From the NCBI GenBank assembly GCA_024399655.1, contig JAKSNP010000001.1:170247-234246 (forward strand): 64,000 nt of DNA, given 5' to 3'. Positions 29,329-39,221 of the stretch are shown here, piece after piece. Made by a program: the position numbers and the translations under genes. The notes under the pieces are model-generated. The model searched no databases, had not been told where the DNA came from, and worked only from the letters and a program-made list of their open reading frames with translations. This DNA comes from Paludibacteraceae bacterium (GTDB taxonomy: Bacteria > Bacteroidota > Bacteroidia > Bacteroidales > Paludibacteraceae). The stretch's first letter is position 1; the number at the start of each line of letters is the position of its first letter.

Positions 29329-30189
29329 ATGAAGAAAATATTTATTATTTGCATTCTGGTGATTTCATCACTCGTTGCAGCCGCAGAAGACATCAATGTG
29401 GTATGCGATAAATACGTGGTTCAACAATTCCAAACGGAAACCACAGATACGCTCAACTACTATGTCACCCTCTCCAACGAGCACTATACGTTCGCCCTTG
29501 ATTTGTATTTGACGGATTCGTTGGCGGAAGATGTAGTATATACGCTGGAAGATTGCAGCGAAGAATACTCGAAAGGAGGCGATTATTACACGATGAATTA
29601 TATCTTTTATGACAGCCTCTCGTTCTCGTTCACGTTGGATGCCAACCAGCGCAAGCACGTGGCAGCCACCATTTACAGCAGCAACCTGAATGTATATCAC
29701 CTCACCTACGACCAGGATCCTCTGCCCGTGGCAACGGATACGGTGGAAGTGATGATTCCCAACGCCCAATTGACCGATTATACGGCCAGCGGTGTCTTCC
29801 AAATATACGGATATTCGGCAGACAAGGATTACTATATCACGCTCGCGTTCTATTCCTACGAACTGACAGGGCACTACTCGATGGATGATCTCTATATCGA
29901 TTATTCGCGTATTGGATATAACATGAACAGCACCAAAGACGAAGCGAATATCCTCGATATTCAAGCCGACGTGACGACCGAAGGCGGAGATACCCGCTTG
30001 ACAGGCTACGTATTGGGGGATAACAGCATTTGCTATCATGTAGTGTTCACCACCTCAGCCACTGCACTCCCGTTGACGGAAAGTGAAAAAGCGTACGCCG
30101 TGAAACGGATAGAAAACGGACGACTGGTGATCAGTCGCAACGGACGGGAGTATAGCGCAGACGGAGCCGTGCAGCATAGCTGCAACTGA
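29329..30189 (+). CDS. Modular secreted surface protein with C-terminal tag (family member 4)
   Basis: A 286-residue paralogue. ATG 29329 opens the signal peptide (KKIFIICILVISSLVAAA); an upstream in-frame ATG sits on a possible -7 box (TACTTTTG, 29298-29305) and is not the start. Two ordinary modules: the first (INVVCDKYVVQQFQ, VVYTLEDC) and the second (VEVMIPNAQLTDYTASGVFQIYG, ELTGHYSMDDLYIDYSRI, DNSICYHVVF). No special C-terminal module. The tag IENGRLVISRNGREYSADG is followed by AVQHSCN. The -7 element has no good TTTG partner, so the promoter is uncertain. Confidence 0.72.
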   Translation: MKKIFIICILVISSLVAAAEDINVVCDKYVVQQFQTETTDTLNYYVTLSNEHYTFALDLYLTDSLAEDVVYTLEDCSEEYSKGGDYYTMNYIFYDSLSFSFTLDANQRKHVAATIYSSNLNVYHLTYDQDPLPVATDTVEVMIPNAQLTDYTASGVFQIYGYSADKDYYITLAFYSYELTGHYSMDDLYIDYSRIGYNMNSTKDEANILDIQADVTTEGGDTRLTGYVLGDNSICYHVVFTTSATALPLTESEKAYAVKRIENGRLVISRNGREYSADGAVQHSCN

Positions 30190-30290
30190 TTGATTTATTG
30201 ACTGATTGACTTATTACATAGACAATTATTGGAAATAAGGTAAAAACCTTTTTATAAACAAACTAATTATTAACAAAAAACACAAACAAC

Positions 30291-31418
30291 ATGAAAAAAC
30301 TGTTTAGTTTTGCATGCATGGCCATGGCAATCGCAGCCGTAATGAGCTCATGCCAACCTGAAGTGAAAGTCAATTCGTTGACTATTGCCGAAAAACTGAA
30401 TGTAGAAGTAGGCAAAACCGCCACTATCAAGGCAACCGTAGATCCCGCAGATGCCGTTATCACCTGGAAAAGCAGCGACGAAAGTATCGTTACCGTAGCT
30501 GACGGCGTAGTTACCGGCGTAGCTGTAGGTACCGCCAATGTTACCGCTTCCGCAGGCGACCTGCAGAAAGTATGCAAAGTGACCGTAGAAGAAGCCGGTG
30601 TCATTGTAGTAGAAGCTCCTGTAACTGCATTAGACGATTTCACCGAGGACGAAGGTTGGTGGCAGGCCACTATTGAAACCGAGGATTATGTATTCAATCT
30701 GTGCTTCAATTCCGATCATCTGGCAGGCACCTACACCACAGCCGAGATGGATGGTCAATACACTTGGGGTATGGATTCAGAAAGCAGTTTCAACTTCACC
30801 AGTTGCGAAGGTACCGTAACCGTAAACGGTGAAATTGTAAATCTCGATTTCCGTGCCGTTGCTGACAACGACCTCAAGTTCCACCTCATTCTCTCATACG
30901 ACCCCAACGGACCTCTTCAATACGATGTAACTGACGCTGATTTCAACGCCAATTTCACTTGGGGCGACATGCAACTCGACACTCAATACCTGACCGACTA
31001 CGGTGTATTGAACCTTGTAGCCACCAACGCCAATAACGAAACCGTTGTTCTCCAATTCTTTGTAGCCAACACCGTTGACGACGCTCTCATGATTCCTGAC
31101 GGCACCTATCCTATCAACCGTAGCGGCGCAGCTCCTTCCGTAACCGCTTCTGAAGGCGTCAGCGGCTCCAGCGTAAGCGCATCGTTTGCCGGCACCCGTG
31201 ATGCTGAAGGTTATATCGATGAAGTATGGTTTATGGTTGAAGGCAATGTAACCGTAGCTCGTAGCGGCAGCAACGCCACTCTTACCGTAAATGCCACCAA
31301 CTCGGCAGACCGCACTATCAACGCCACTATCAGTGGTGCTACCCGTCCCAGTGCTCCCGCACGTGCCAATGCCAACCAATTCCGCAGCGCAAAACGCATG
31401 AACGTTCGCGTACGTTAA
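30291..31418 (+). CDS. Surface lipoprotein with Ig-like (Big_2) domain and family C-terminal module (member 5)
   Basis: A 375-residue protein that differs from its paralogues: it is a lipoprotein (signal ending AAVMSSC, Cys at 21) and has no C-terminal tag, ending in a basic stretch (FRSAKRMNVRVR). Residues 28-98 form a bacterial Ig-like group 2 domain (VNSLTIAEKLNVEVGKTA, ITWKSSDESIVTVADGVVTG, GTANVTAS). An ordinary module follows (YVFNLCFNSDHLAGTYTTAEM), then the special module with FTWGDMQLDTQYLTDYGVLNL, IPDGTYPINRSG, ASFAGTRDAEGYI and NATNSADRTINATI. The C-x-P-E-V context after the lipid cysteine could act as a lipoprotein export signal to the cell surface. No promoter of the standard type was found in the 100 bp upstream. 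Confidence 0.78.
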   Translation: MKKLFSFACMAMAIAAVMSSCQPEVKVNSLTIAEKLNVEVGKTATIKATVDPADAVITWKSSDESIVTVADGVVTGVAVGTANVTASAGDLQKVCKVTVEEAGVIVVEAPVTALDDFTEDEGWWQATIETEDYVFNLCFNSDHLAGTYTTAEMDGQYTWGMDSESSFNFTSCEGTVTVNGEIVNLDFRAVADNDLKFHLILSYDPNGPLQYDVTDADFNANFTWGDMQLDTQYLTDYGVLNLVATNANNETVVLQFFVANTVDDALMIPDGTYPINRSGAAPSVTASEGVSGSSVSASFAGTRDAEGYIDEVWFMVEGNVTVARSGSNATLTVNATNSADRTINATISGATRPSAPARANANQFRSAKRMNVRVR

Positions 31419-31487
31419 GCCGTAAAGGAAAAGACAAGGACAAGGCACCTTTTTGTGCTGTAGCCCGATGTCAATCTGATCAATAGG

Positions 31488-31514
31488 AAGTCCGCCCCGA
31501 AAGGCGGGCTTCTT
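31488..31514 (+). terminator. Terminator after member 5
   Basis: AAGTCCGCC pairs with GGCGGGCTT around CCGAAA, followed by TCTTGTTT. The following ~110 bp up to the next promoter show nothing recognisable. Confidence 0.75.
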
Positions 31515-31626
31515 GTTTGCAGTCAAGAGATAGGGGGAAAAGCGTCTCCAGCCGAGGCATACGCACTACTTAGATGTGGCACAAGCATGCAGAATAGGAA
31601 TGATTAGGCACTTTATGCTTTTAAAA

Positions 31627-31658
31627 TTTGCTCAGTTCATTTTTTTATTGTACCTTTG
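31627..31658 (+). promoter_or_regulatory. Promoter of surface family member 6
   Basis: TTTG (31627-31630), 20 bases, TACCTTTG (31651-31658). A leader of about 100 nt, rich in A and T, precedes the start. Confidence 0.8.
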
Positions 31659-31765
31659 CAGTCGGATTATGCCATGCATTGGCATTATATCCTTTTATCC
31701 GTACAAAACGGCAAAACAACAAAAATAATTAAAACAAATATTCACAATTAATCATTTCAGGCTAA

Positions 31766-34288
31766 ATGAAAAAGATTTTCTCATTGATGGTTGCCATGCT
31801 CCTCATCGGTTCGATGCAGGCAGTCAACCTCACTTCTGTCGGCAATAAGGCAGGAATGTTGCGCAACGAGCGCGCAGCGCAAATCGTAGAGCGTCAGGCC
31901 GCCAAGAAAGCAGTTATGACCCGAATCGCCCCCAAACACAGGGCAATCGCTGACGTACAGACTTATAATGTAGTAGTAGATCGGATTTATGTCGACAACT
32001 ACAGTTGGGATGACTCCTACAACTACCTCATCACCCTGAGCGGTGTTGACAGCAACACGGGCGACTCAATCTGGATGGCTCTTGACTGCTATCCCACTAC
32101 CAAACCATGGGCAGCAACCTACACAACCGACGACGGCTCACTGAGCACATGGAGCGGACTGAACAACTCCACCTCCGGTACATCAGAATGGCTTCTCGAC
32201 GATGGAGAGACCATCAGTCAGTTCAGTTTCACTCTTGACAGCCCCGAATATTACAGCGTTAGCGGAACGCTCTACGGCGATGAAGGCGGTATCTACAACC
32301 TCAGCGGCTCCAATATTTTCTATCCGGACCCACAAAGCTACGAATTGACGGGTATCAAATGGCAAGAAGACTCGATGTCAGGCGAAGAAGGCGAACAGAT
32401 TTTCGCCCGCCTCACCACTATTGACAATACCTACTTCCAATTTGTCATCAACCTGGGTATCGGGCAATCGGCAATGGCTCTCGGAGAGGAATATACCATC
32501 GACGACTGCGATTTGGAATACACCGCAGGGTATCGCAATCATAGTTTGATTTATCCCGCCGAAATCAGTTTGACCAAATATCAAACCACAACCGGCAAGG
32601 ACAGCATTATCCTTCACTTCGTTGCTGACAACGACGACACGTATGACGTAACCTACGTCACTCCCACGTTGCCCGAAACGTTCACCGAAGTGGATATGAT
32701 CGCCAACACAGCCAAACTATATGATTACACCGCAACAGACGGCGTCTTCCAATTCCTCGGTGTAAGCGAAGATGGCGAGTGGAACCTCTCAGTGGCTGTA
32801 TACAGCAACCATTTGGCAGGTACTTATACTGCCAGCGAAGTATGCGAGCCCTTCACCTATATCGGCATGTCGGACCTGACCGTGGACCTCACGCTCGACT
32901 ACGGACGAATCGAGAATATCCAAGTAACGGCCGGTACTGAAGCAGGCGACTATATCTGCCGCGCCGACCTATATTGCTACAACGGTAACCTTTATCATGT
33001 AACCATCAATCACGTCCGTCCTGCCGTGCAGGAAACCGTGAATTTCAATGCCAACAACCTCAAGATTTATCCCGACAGCGAATTCGGCAATGTAGCTTAT
33101 GCCCACAATGACACGTATGATTTCGGTATGGCATTGCCTGAAATCAAGAGTGCATATGCAGCAGGCGAGTTGAACGCAAACGCCCAGATCCGTGCCACCG
33201 GAGAAGATCTGGAGGTATACGAAACCAACGCTTTCCAACTCAGTTACGACCAGAATCAGGTGCCCACGCTGACGGGTAGTTTCCTAACCACCGACGGCAC
33301 CCTCTATAACTGCAATTTCACCTATGTAAAACCGACAGCTACCCGTCAGGAGACCTTGACCGTAGCCACCGCTAACGGCGAATTGCGCGAAATGGGTGAC
33401 GGCTTCCTGGCACAAGGTTACAACGCCGACAGCACCAAGTTCATCGCCGTATACGTCACCAGCGAGCAAGTGCCCGGCACCTACGCCATCAACGACCTCT
33501 CCGTATTCGACACTTATCTGCAGGAAGATGCCGACAGCTATTGGAACAGCGTATATTTCGACCCCGAAGACGCCCAACTTTCCGTAACCGTTGAGCAGAA
33601 CGGCGAATGGGATATCGCTCATATCACCGGTACGATGCTCTTCCTCAGCCAGCAGGACGAAACGGATATTCCCATGTATACCCTCGATATGACGGTGCGC
33701 ATCAAACGCGGACTTTATATGGACGAAGAGGACAACGATTTCGTAGAGGTTTACACCACCGACGAAATCACAATGGTGGACCATTCGGCAACCGAAGGTT
33801 GGATACTTGTACAAGGCAAGAACGCTGATGACAAGTCGTTCGCTATAGTCTTCTTCACCGAAGAAGCCGATTCTCAAATCACGCTGCCCGAAGGTGTTTA
33901 CACCTTTGCCGACACCCAAGCCAACGGCACCGTCTTCCAATCACCCGGGATGGATGCCAGCGGAATGAGCGCACAGGCTTCGTTTGCCGCCACCACCAAT
34001 GTGCTCGGTTTCATCATCGGCAACCCTTGGTTCATGGAAAGAGGTCAAGTGACCGTCAGCAACGTAGAAGGCGTGCTCACCATCGCCATCCAAGCCAAAA
34101 ACTCGTACAACCGCAATATTTTGATCGGTGTCAACTGCGATGCCCCCGAGGCATTGCCCGACGGACTCAACACGATTAGCAGCGAGTGTCAAACAGCCGA
34201 GAAGGTCATCCGCAACGGTCAACTGATTATCCGCCGCAACGGACGTGAATACAACGCTCAAGGCGCCATGCAGCATAGCTGCAATTGA
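31766..34288 (+). CDS. Largest modular secreted surface protein with C-terminal tag (family member 6)
   Basis: An 840-residue paralogue with signal peptide 1-19 (MLLIGSMQA) and a basic linker to ~70 (ERAAQIVERQAAKKAVMTR). Six modules follow. Module 3 is the clearest ordinary one (VDMIANTAKLYDYTATDGVFQF, HLAGTYTASEV, DLYCYNGNLYHVTINH); the fifth has GDGFLAQGYNADSTKF with VPGTYAINDLSV. The last is the special module (VEVYTTDEITMVDHSATEGW, LPEGVYTFADTQANG, ASFAATTNVLGFI, NSYNRNILIGV). It ends EKVIRNGQLIIRRNGREYN followed by AQGAMQHSCN. No enzyme signature; likely an extracellular beta-sandwich array for adhesion or binding, which is inference. Confidence 0.75.
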   Translation: MKKIFSLMVAMLLIGSMQAVNLTSVGNKAGMLRNERAAQIVERQAAKKAVMTRIAPKHRAIADVQTYNVVVDRIYVDNYSWDDSYNYLITLSGVDSNTGDSIWMALDCYPTTKPWAATYTTDDGSLSTWSGLNNSTSGTSEWLLDDGETISQFSFTLDSPEYYSVSGTLYGDEGGIYNLSGSNIFYPDPQSYELTGIKWQEDSMSGEEGEQIFARLTTIDNTYFQFVINLGIGQSAMALGEEYTIDDCDLEYTAGYRNHSLIYPAEISLTKYQTTTGKDSIILHFVADNDDTYDVTYVTPTLPETFTEVDMIANTAKLYDYTATDGVFQFLGVSEDGEWNLSVAVYSNHLAGTYTASEVCEPFTYIGMSDLTVDLTLDYGRIENIQVTAGTEAGDYICRADLYCYNGNLYHVTINHVRPAVQETVNFNANNLKIYPDSEFGNVAYAHNDTYDFGMALPEIKSAYAAGELNANAQIRATGEDLEVYETNAFQLSYDQNQVPTLTGSFLTTDGTLYNCNFTYVKPTATRQETLTVATANGELREMGDGFLAQGYNADSTKFIAVYVTSEQVPGTYAINDLSVFDTYLQEDADSYWNSVYFDPEDAQLSVTVEQNGEWDIAHITGTMLFLSQQDETDIPMYTLDMTVRIKRGLYMDEEDNDFVEVYTTDEITMVDHSATEGWILVQGKNADDKSFAIVFFTEEADSQITLPEGVYTFADTQANGTVFQSPGMDASGMSAQASFAATTNVLGFIIGNPWFMERGQVTVSNVEGVLTIAIQAKNSYNRNILIGVNCDAPEALPDGLNTISSECQTAEKVIRNGQLIIRRNGREYNAQGAMQHSCN

Positions 34289-34370
34289 TTGACTGATTGA
34301 TTGTTCATAAAGGGAACATCATCTTGCATCACCAACAACGGGTCGGCTTCGGCTGACCCGTTTTGTTTGC
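34208..34370 (+). repeat. Tag-cassette DNA repeat, copy 2
   Basis: Runs from the tag codons of member 6 through the stop codon, TTGACTGATTGATTG and TTCATAAAGGGAAC to a UUCG-loop terminator. Nearly identical in order and sequence to copy 3 (36427-36601), including the codons for QHSCN. Confidence 0.85.
34337..34366 (+). terminator. UUCG-tetraloop terminator after member 6
   Basis: AACGGGTC-GGC-TTCG-GCT-GACCCGTT is an 11-bp stem capped by a C(UUCG)G tetraloop, followed by TTTTG. Confidence 0.9.
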
Positions 34371-34420
34371 GTGAAAAGGAAAGGATAAGAAGAAATTTGC
34401 TGTCAAGCGGCATTATTTTA

Positions 34421-34452
34421 TTTGCATATATCAAAAAAAAGAAGTAACTTTG
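34421..34452 (+). promoter_or_regulatory. Promoter of surface family member 7
   Basis: TTTG (34421-34424), 20 bases, TAACTTTG (34445-34452). The start codon used for member 7 is 25 bp downstream. Confidence 0.85.
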
Positions 34453-34476
34453 CGCCAAAATTTAACATTTACGCTT

Positions 34477-36507
34477 ATGAAACGCATTCTGTCGGCCATT
34501 TTCGCCCTGGTATTGCTGCTATCGTCGGGTCAAGCTGCCCTTGTCAACTCAATTTCTTCGCTGCATCAAGCGCGCCCTGCCATGGTGCCATCAGCCGCTC
34601 ATCAGGGAAATCCTCAAGCCGCCCGTTATACGGCGGACACCTACGAATTCAGTATCCCCGACTATCAAGCCATCTATTGGCCCGACTACGACATGCTGCA
34701 AGTGACCATGCAGGAGACCGGAGGCAAGTGGACTTTCTATTTCGCGTTTGATGGTATGCACAAACTACATCCCGGGCTCTATACTCTGCCCGACATGAAT
34801 CCGAACTATTCGTTCGCACAAGACACCGAAGGCAACTGGTTTCGCTATACCACGGCCTCCTTTACCTACACCGTTGACGAGGAAGGTGTGCGCCGACTGG
34901 ATATCACAGTAAGCGACCATACGGGACACACGTATCATATCACGTTCTCCGATCCCGTTCGCCCCACTTCATTCAAGGATGTCTATCTTACGATGAACGA
35001 CGTCACCCTCACCGACCGTGCTGCCGACATGCAAGCCGTTCAGTTGCAGGGTTCGACCGACAAATACGAAGCCGGGTTCGCACTCACAACTGGCAACAGC
35101 GACATCTGCGGCTCCTACGAAGTGAGCGATCTCTACTACAAATGGGACTACACCTACCTCAACTATCGTGGCGAGCGGCTCATGCTTTGCGACTTCAACG
35201 CGCAAGTGACGGCAGGCGCTGAGCCCGGTGAATTCAACTGCCTGCTCACCTACTATGCCTATGACGGCAATTGCTACCACGTGACAATGAACTACGACAT
35301 CCCCACCGTAACCGACACTATAGATATCGTATGCACCAACCTCCAGTTCCAGCCCATGTATATGTACGGTTCGCTGGTCGGCTACGTATTGGAAGCGTCG
35401 AACCGCAGTTATACACTTCAACTACAAGTGTCGTATTTCCAAGGCATCTACCAGGGGGCACTGCTTGAAAAAGGGAGAGAGGGAGCCGTGGAACTCTTCA
35501 CCGACCGCTTCACGTTGACCAACCGTACATCCGCTTCAGGTTACGCCATCGGGACTGACGGAACATATTATCGTTTCGCCCTTTCGTGCGCGATGATAGA
35601 GCCCACGCGTAGGGATACGCTCACAATGGCAGCACAGTCGTATGACGGCACCGACGAGCATTTCTTCGAGTTGTTCGGGCCCGACACCACCGGCAACTAT
35701 TACGCCACGTTAGATATCCGTTCCGACAGGCTCACGGGTACATTCAGCGAAAACGACATCAACTACGAATACACCTATATCGCTCTTGTTGATTCAGAGG
35801 GAATGATGATTGATCAATTAGAGATTTGGTCGATGTGTCTTCAGACAGAAGAAGTCCCCGACGGACATCTCACGGGAACGGCCACTTTAATCACTCAAAG
35901 CCTGTCCAATCCGGATGAAGTGACGCAGCTCACCCTGCTATTCCCGAGCACAACGCCTTTCATTCCCGACCCTCATCTAGAGTATGACACCGACCGCGAT
36001 TACGACGAAACCATGCAGGAGGCCTATATCGACCTGCAGTACGTCACCTCCTACGGCATCATATACGTGGACGGCTACGGTGCCAACGGCGCCACCTGTA
36101 CGTTGGGCTTTGCCGCCACCCATCTGACGGAAGGAGAGTTCACCTATAGTGCGGACGGCTCCACGGTGGGCATTGCCAGTCCGGGCTATCAGTTGGGCAA
36201 TGTATATCCCTCGTATGCCGGTTATTTCGGTGAGGACAACAAGCTGCGTGAAGAGCTATGGTTTATTGAGGAAGGAACGGTTACGATTGAGAAGAATGAC
36301 GGTCAAATCAACCGCATCGAAGTGGAGGCGCTCAATTCCTATGGCAGACGGGTTCATATATTGTTGACGGATATCATCACTTCCTTGGATTCAGTCATAT
36401 CCGAAGGGCCAGAGGCGGAGAAACTTATCCGCAACGGTCAACTGATTATCCGCCGCAACGGACGTGAATACAACGCAGAAGGCGCCGTGCAGCATAGCTG
36501 CAATTGA
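34477..36507 (+). CDS. Modular secreted surface protein with C-terminal tag (family member 7)
   Basis: A 676-residue paralogue of member 2 with an added special module. The start is the ATG at 34477, opening the signal peptide (MKRILSAIFALVLLLSSGQA); an in-frame ATG-like codon at 34450 lies inside the -7 promoter box and cannot be used. Modules: DMLQVTMQETGGKWTFYFAF; VYLTMNDVTLTDRAADMQ to YYAYDGNCYHVTMNYD; IVCTNLQFQPMYMYG; FFELFGPDTTGNYY; then the special one (YIDLQYVTSYGIIYVDG, SYAGYFGEDN, LWFIEEGTVTIEK, NSYGRRVHILL). The tag EKLIRNGQLIIRRNGREYN is followed by AEGAVQHSCN. The order and wording of modules 1-4 match member 2 throughout, so one arose from the other. Confidence 0.75.
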   Translation: MKRILSAIFALVLLLSSGQAALVNSISSLHQARPAMVPSAAHQGNPQAARYTADTYEFSIPDYQAIYWPDYDMLQVTMQETGGKWTFYFAFDGMHKLHPGLYTLPDMNPNYSFAQDTEGNWFRYTTASFTYTVDEEGVRRLDITVSDHTGHTYHITFSDPVRPTSFKDVYLTMNDVTLTDRAADMQAVQLQGSTDKYEAGFALTTGNSDICGSYEVSDLYYKWDYTYLNYRGERLMLCDFNAQVTAGAEPGEFNCLLTYYAYDGNCYHVTMNYDIPTVTDTIDIVCTNLQFQPMYMYGSLVGYVLEASNRSYTLQLQVSYFQGIYQGALLEKGREGAVELFTDRFTLTNRTSASGYAIGTDGTYYRFALSCAMIEPTRRDTLTMAAQSYDGTDEHFFELFGPDTTGNYYATLDIRSDRLTGTFSENDINYEYTYIALVDSEGMMIDQLEIWSMCLQTEEVPDGHLTGTATLITQSLSNPDEVTQLTLLFPSTTPFIPDPHLEYDTDRDYDETMQEAYIDLQYVTSYGIIYVDGYGANGATCTLGFAATHLTEGEFTYSADGSTVGIASPGYQLGNVYPSYAGYFGEDNKLREELWFIEEGTVTIEKNDGQINRIEVEALNSYGRRVHILLTDIITSLDSVISEGPEAEKLIRNGQLIIRRNGREYNAEGAVQHSCN

Positions 36508-36601
36508 TTGACTGATTGAATTATTGACTGATTGATTTTTCATAAAGGGAACGTCATCTTGCATTACCAACAACGGGTCGGCTTCGGCAGACCCGTTTTG
36601 T
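36427..36601 (+). repeat. Tag-cassette DNA repeat, copy 3
   Basis: Same unit as at 34208-34370: tag codons, AVQHSCN, stop, ACTGATTGA runs, TTTTTCATAAAGGGAACGTC, CATCTTGCATTACC and the UUCG hairpin. It carries an extra ~12 bp of GAATTATTGACT-type repeat compared with copy 2. Confidence 0.85.
36572..36601 (+). terminator. UUCG-tetraloop terminator after member 7
   Basis: AACGGGTC-GGC-TTCG-GCA-GACCCGTT followed by TTTTG. It differs from the terminator after member 6 in one stem base near the loop. Between here and the pnp promoter, ~100 bp show no gene. Confidence 0.9.
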
Positions 36602-36706
36602 TATCGTAAAAGGTTGAAAGTTTGCGTGTACTTCTACGTAAAACAGAAGGTCAAAGATAAAAATTGCCACTTTGCGGTATTGTTTTGGTAAAAAAAGTGG
36701 ATTTCT

Positions 36707-36738
36707 CTTGCAGCAACGGTTTTTTTTTTGTACCTTTG
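36707..36738 (+). promoter_or_regulatory. Promoter of pnp
   Basis: CTTG (36707-36710, one mismatch to TTTG), 20 bases, TACCTTTG (36731-36738). The sequence continues GCAGCGGATTTTA, as after the member 2 promoter. Confidence 0.75.
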
Positions 36739-36815
36739 CAGCGGATTTTAGGGTCTAAGAATTAACCGGGCAAAAATGGATGCCCAAATACAAACCAACA
36801 AACTAAAAAACGACC

Positions 36816-39098
36816 ATGAATATTGTTCGTAAAGAGATTAAAATGGCGGACGGCCGCGTTATCACGCTGGAAACGGGCAAGCTCGCCAAACAGGCTGACG
36901 GCGCCGTAATGGCGACGCTCGGCAACACGATGATTTTGGCCACTGTATGTAGTGCCAAAGATGCCGTTCCCGGAACCGATTTTATGCCGCTTACCGTGGA
37001 ATACAAAGAGAAATTTGCCTCCGCAGGCCGTTTCCCCGGCGGTTTCACCCGTCGTGAAGGCAAAGCCAGCGACTATGAAATTTTGATTGCCCGTCTTATC
37101 GACCGTGCACTCCGTCCCCTTTTCCCCGCCAATTACCATGCAGAGACGTTCGTTAACGTAACGATGTACTCGGCAGACGGAATCGATATGCCCGAAAGCA
37201 TCGCCGGCTTGGCAGCATCAGCCGCCTTGGCCTGCTCGGATATCCCCTTTGAGGGACCTATCTCCGAAGTACGTGTAGCCCGCGTTGACGGTGAGTTCGT
37301 AATCAACCCCACTTTTGAGCAATGTGAGAAAGCCGACCTTGAGTTGATGGTAGCAGCAACTTTGGATAACATCATGATGGTGGAAGGCGAGATGAAGGAA
37401 GTGCCCGAAAGCGTTATGTTGGATGCCATCCGCGCCGCTCATGAGGCCATCAAGCCTCAGTGCCAGGCTCAGTTGGAGATGATGCACGAATACGGTAAGG
37501 ACGTGAAACGCGAATATTGCCACGAGGTGAACGATGACGAGTTGCGTCAAGCAGTTCATGATTTCTCGTATGCCCGTGCATATGCCCAAGCCACCAGCGC
37601 CGATACCGACAAGCACCACCGTGAGGCCATGTTCTCGCAGATTTGCGAAGATTTCAAGACCGAACGTCTGGAATATATGCAACAGCGTGCCGAAGTTCTC
37701 GGCGTAGAAGTGGACGATGTAGCCGCGATGGTAGACCGTTACTACCACGATGTAGAGAAAGAGGCCATGCGTCGTGCCGTATTGGACGAAGGCAAGCGTC
37801 TAGACGGGCGCACCACGACCGACATCCGTCCTATCTGGTGTGAAGTAAGTCCTCTGCCCGGCCCTCACGGCAGCAGTATCTTCACGCGTGGTGAAACCCA
37901 ATCCCTCTCCACCGTGACCCTCGGAACCGCCCGTGACGAGAAGATTGTGGACGAAGCGCTTATCCAAGGCAGTGAGAAATTCCTGCTCCACTATAATTTC
38001 CCGCCCTTTGCAACGGGAGAAGCAAAGGCTCAACGCGGTGTAGGGCGTCGTGAAATCGGTCACGGCAACTTGGCATGCCGCGCATTGAAGAACATGATTC
38101 CCGAAGATTATCCATACAGTGTCCGCGTGGTGAGCGATATTTTGGAGTCCAACGGCTCGAGTTCGATGGCTACGGTATGCGCAGGCTGCCTTGCCCTGAT
38201 GGACGCCGGTGTACCTATCAAGAAACCCGTGAGCGGTATCGCGATGGGTTTGATCAGCGAATGCAAAGGAACCAAATACGCTATTTTGAGCGATATTCTG
38301 GGTGATGAAGACCACCTGGGCGATATGGATTTCAAGACCACCGGTACTCGAGACGGTTTGACCGCCTGCCAGATGGATATCAAGGTTGACGGTTTGAGCT
38401 ACGAGATCCTGGAGAACGCCCTTGCCCAGGCTCACCAAGCCCGTATGTATATTCTCGACAAGATACTGGAGACCATGCCGGCTCCCCGTCCCGAGCTGAA
38501 GCCTCATGCCCCCCGCATCACCACTTTCTATATTCCGAAAGAGATGATCGGTGCAGTGATTGGCCCCGGCGGTAAGATTATCCAAGGCATCCAGGCCGAA
38601 ACAGGCGCGGTGGTATCCATCGACGAGGACGAGAAAGGCGGCAAAGTGGAAATCGCCAGCAACAATGGTGAATCGATGGCAGCCGCAATCGCCAAGATCC
38701 GTGCTATCGTTGCATTGCCCGAAGTGGGTGAGACGTATGAGGCAACCGTCCGCAGCATCATGCCTTACGGCTGCTTTGTAGAGTTCATGCCCGGGAAGGA
38801 AGGTCTGCTTCATATCTCCGAGATTGATTGGAAGCGTTATGAAACGATGGAAGAAACCGGTTTGAAAGAAGGCGACAAGGTGACGATCAAGTTGCTTGAG
38901 ATAGACGAGAAGACGGGTAAGTTCCGCCTGAGCGCTCGTGCTCTGAAGGAGAAGCCGGAAGGCTATGTAGAGCCAGAGCGTCCAGCCCGCCAGGACCGTG
39001 GTCCGCGCCCGGAACGTCGTGGTCCGCGCCCCGAACATAAGGATCGTGGTAACCGTGATTTTGAAGGTGACAGTGCCCGTTTGGACCATCGTCATTAA
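36816..39098 (+). CDS. pnp: Polyribonucleotide nucleotidyltransferase (PNPase)
   Basis: A 760-residue 3'-5' phosphorolytic exoribonuclease, a homotrimer in RNA decay. Two RNase PH-like cores are present: the first from residue ~10 ([43 protein letters not shown]), the second from ~330 ([53 protein letters not shown]), with the catalytic [12 protein letters not shown] Asp residues. A KH domain ([15 protein letters not shown]) and an S1 domain ([21 protein letters not shown]) follow. The Arg/Pro-rich tail after ~715 ([15 protein letters not shown]) is an extension common in this phylum. It has its own promoter and terminator inside the surface island. Confidence 0.97.
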   Translation: MNIVRKEIKMADGRVITLETGKLAKQADGAVMATLGNTMILATVCSAKDAVPGTDFMPLTVEYKEKFASAGRFPGGFTRREGKASDYEILIARLIDRALRPLFPANYHAETFVNVTMYSADGIDMPESIAGLAASAALACSDIPFEGPISEVRVARVDGEFVINPTFEQCEKADLELMVAATLDNIMMVEGEMKEVPESVMLDAIRAAHEAIKPQCQAQLEMMHEYGKDVKREYCHEVNDDELRQAVHDFSYARAYAQATSADTDKHHREAMFSQICEDFKTERLEYMQQRAEVLGVEVDDVAAMVDRYYHDVEKEAMRRAVLDEGKRLDGRTTTDIRPIWCEVSPLPGPHGSSIFTRGETQSLSTVTLGTARDEKIVDEALIQGSEKFLLHYNFPPFATGEAKAQRGVGRREIGHGNLACRALKNMIPEDYPYSVRVVSDILESNGSSSMATVCAGCLALMDAGVPIKKPVSGIAMGLISECKGTKYAILSDILGDEDHLGDMDFKTTGTRDGLTACQMDIKVDGLSYEILENALAQAHQARMYILDKILETMPAPRPELKPHAPRITTFYIPKEMIGAVIGPGGKIIQGIQAETGAVVSIDEDEKGGKVEIASNNGESMAAAIAKIRAIVALPEVGETYEATVRSIMPYGCFVEFMPGKEGLLHISEIDWKRYETMEETGLKEGDKVTIKLLEIDEKTGKFRLSARALKEKPEGYVEPERPARQDRGPRPERRGPRPEHKDRGNRDFEGDSARLDHRH

Positions 39099-39112
39099 TT
39101 CCGCATAAACCC

Positions 39113-39143
39113 AAAAAAGGAAAGGTCATCCTTTCCTTTTTTT
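39113..39143 (+). terminator. Terminator after pnp
   Basis: AAGGAAAGG-TCAT-CCTTTCCTT with A and T runs on either side. Confidence 0.9.
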
Positions 39144-39221
39144 GCATAATCAGTCAATTGTCGCCTCATGGCTATCTGCGTAATATAGTCAAGGTAAACG
39201 TAAATATCAAATATTAATTAT

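Noticed and set aside
34450-34476. Upstream start codon for surface member 7
   Set aside because: It lies within the -7 promoter element, upstream of where transcription can begin; the signal peptide starts at 34477.
37800-39095. 431-codon open frame on the minus strand
   Set aside because: Antisense to pnp, no signal and no family resemblance.
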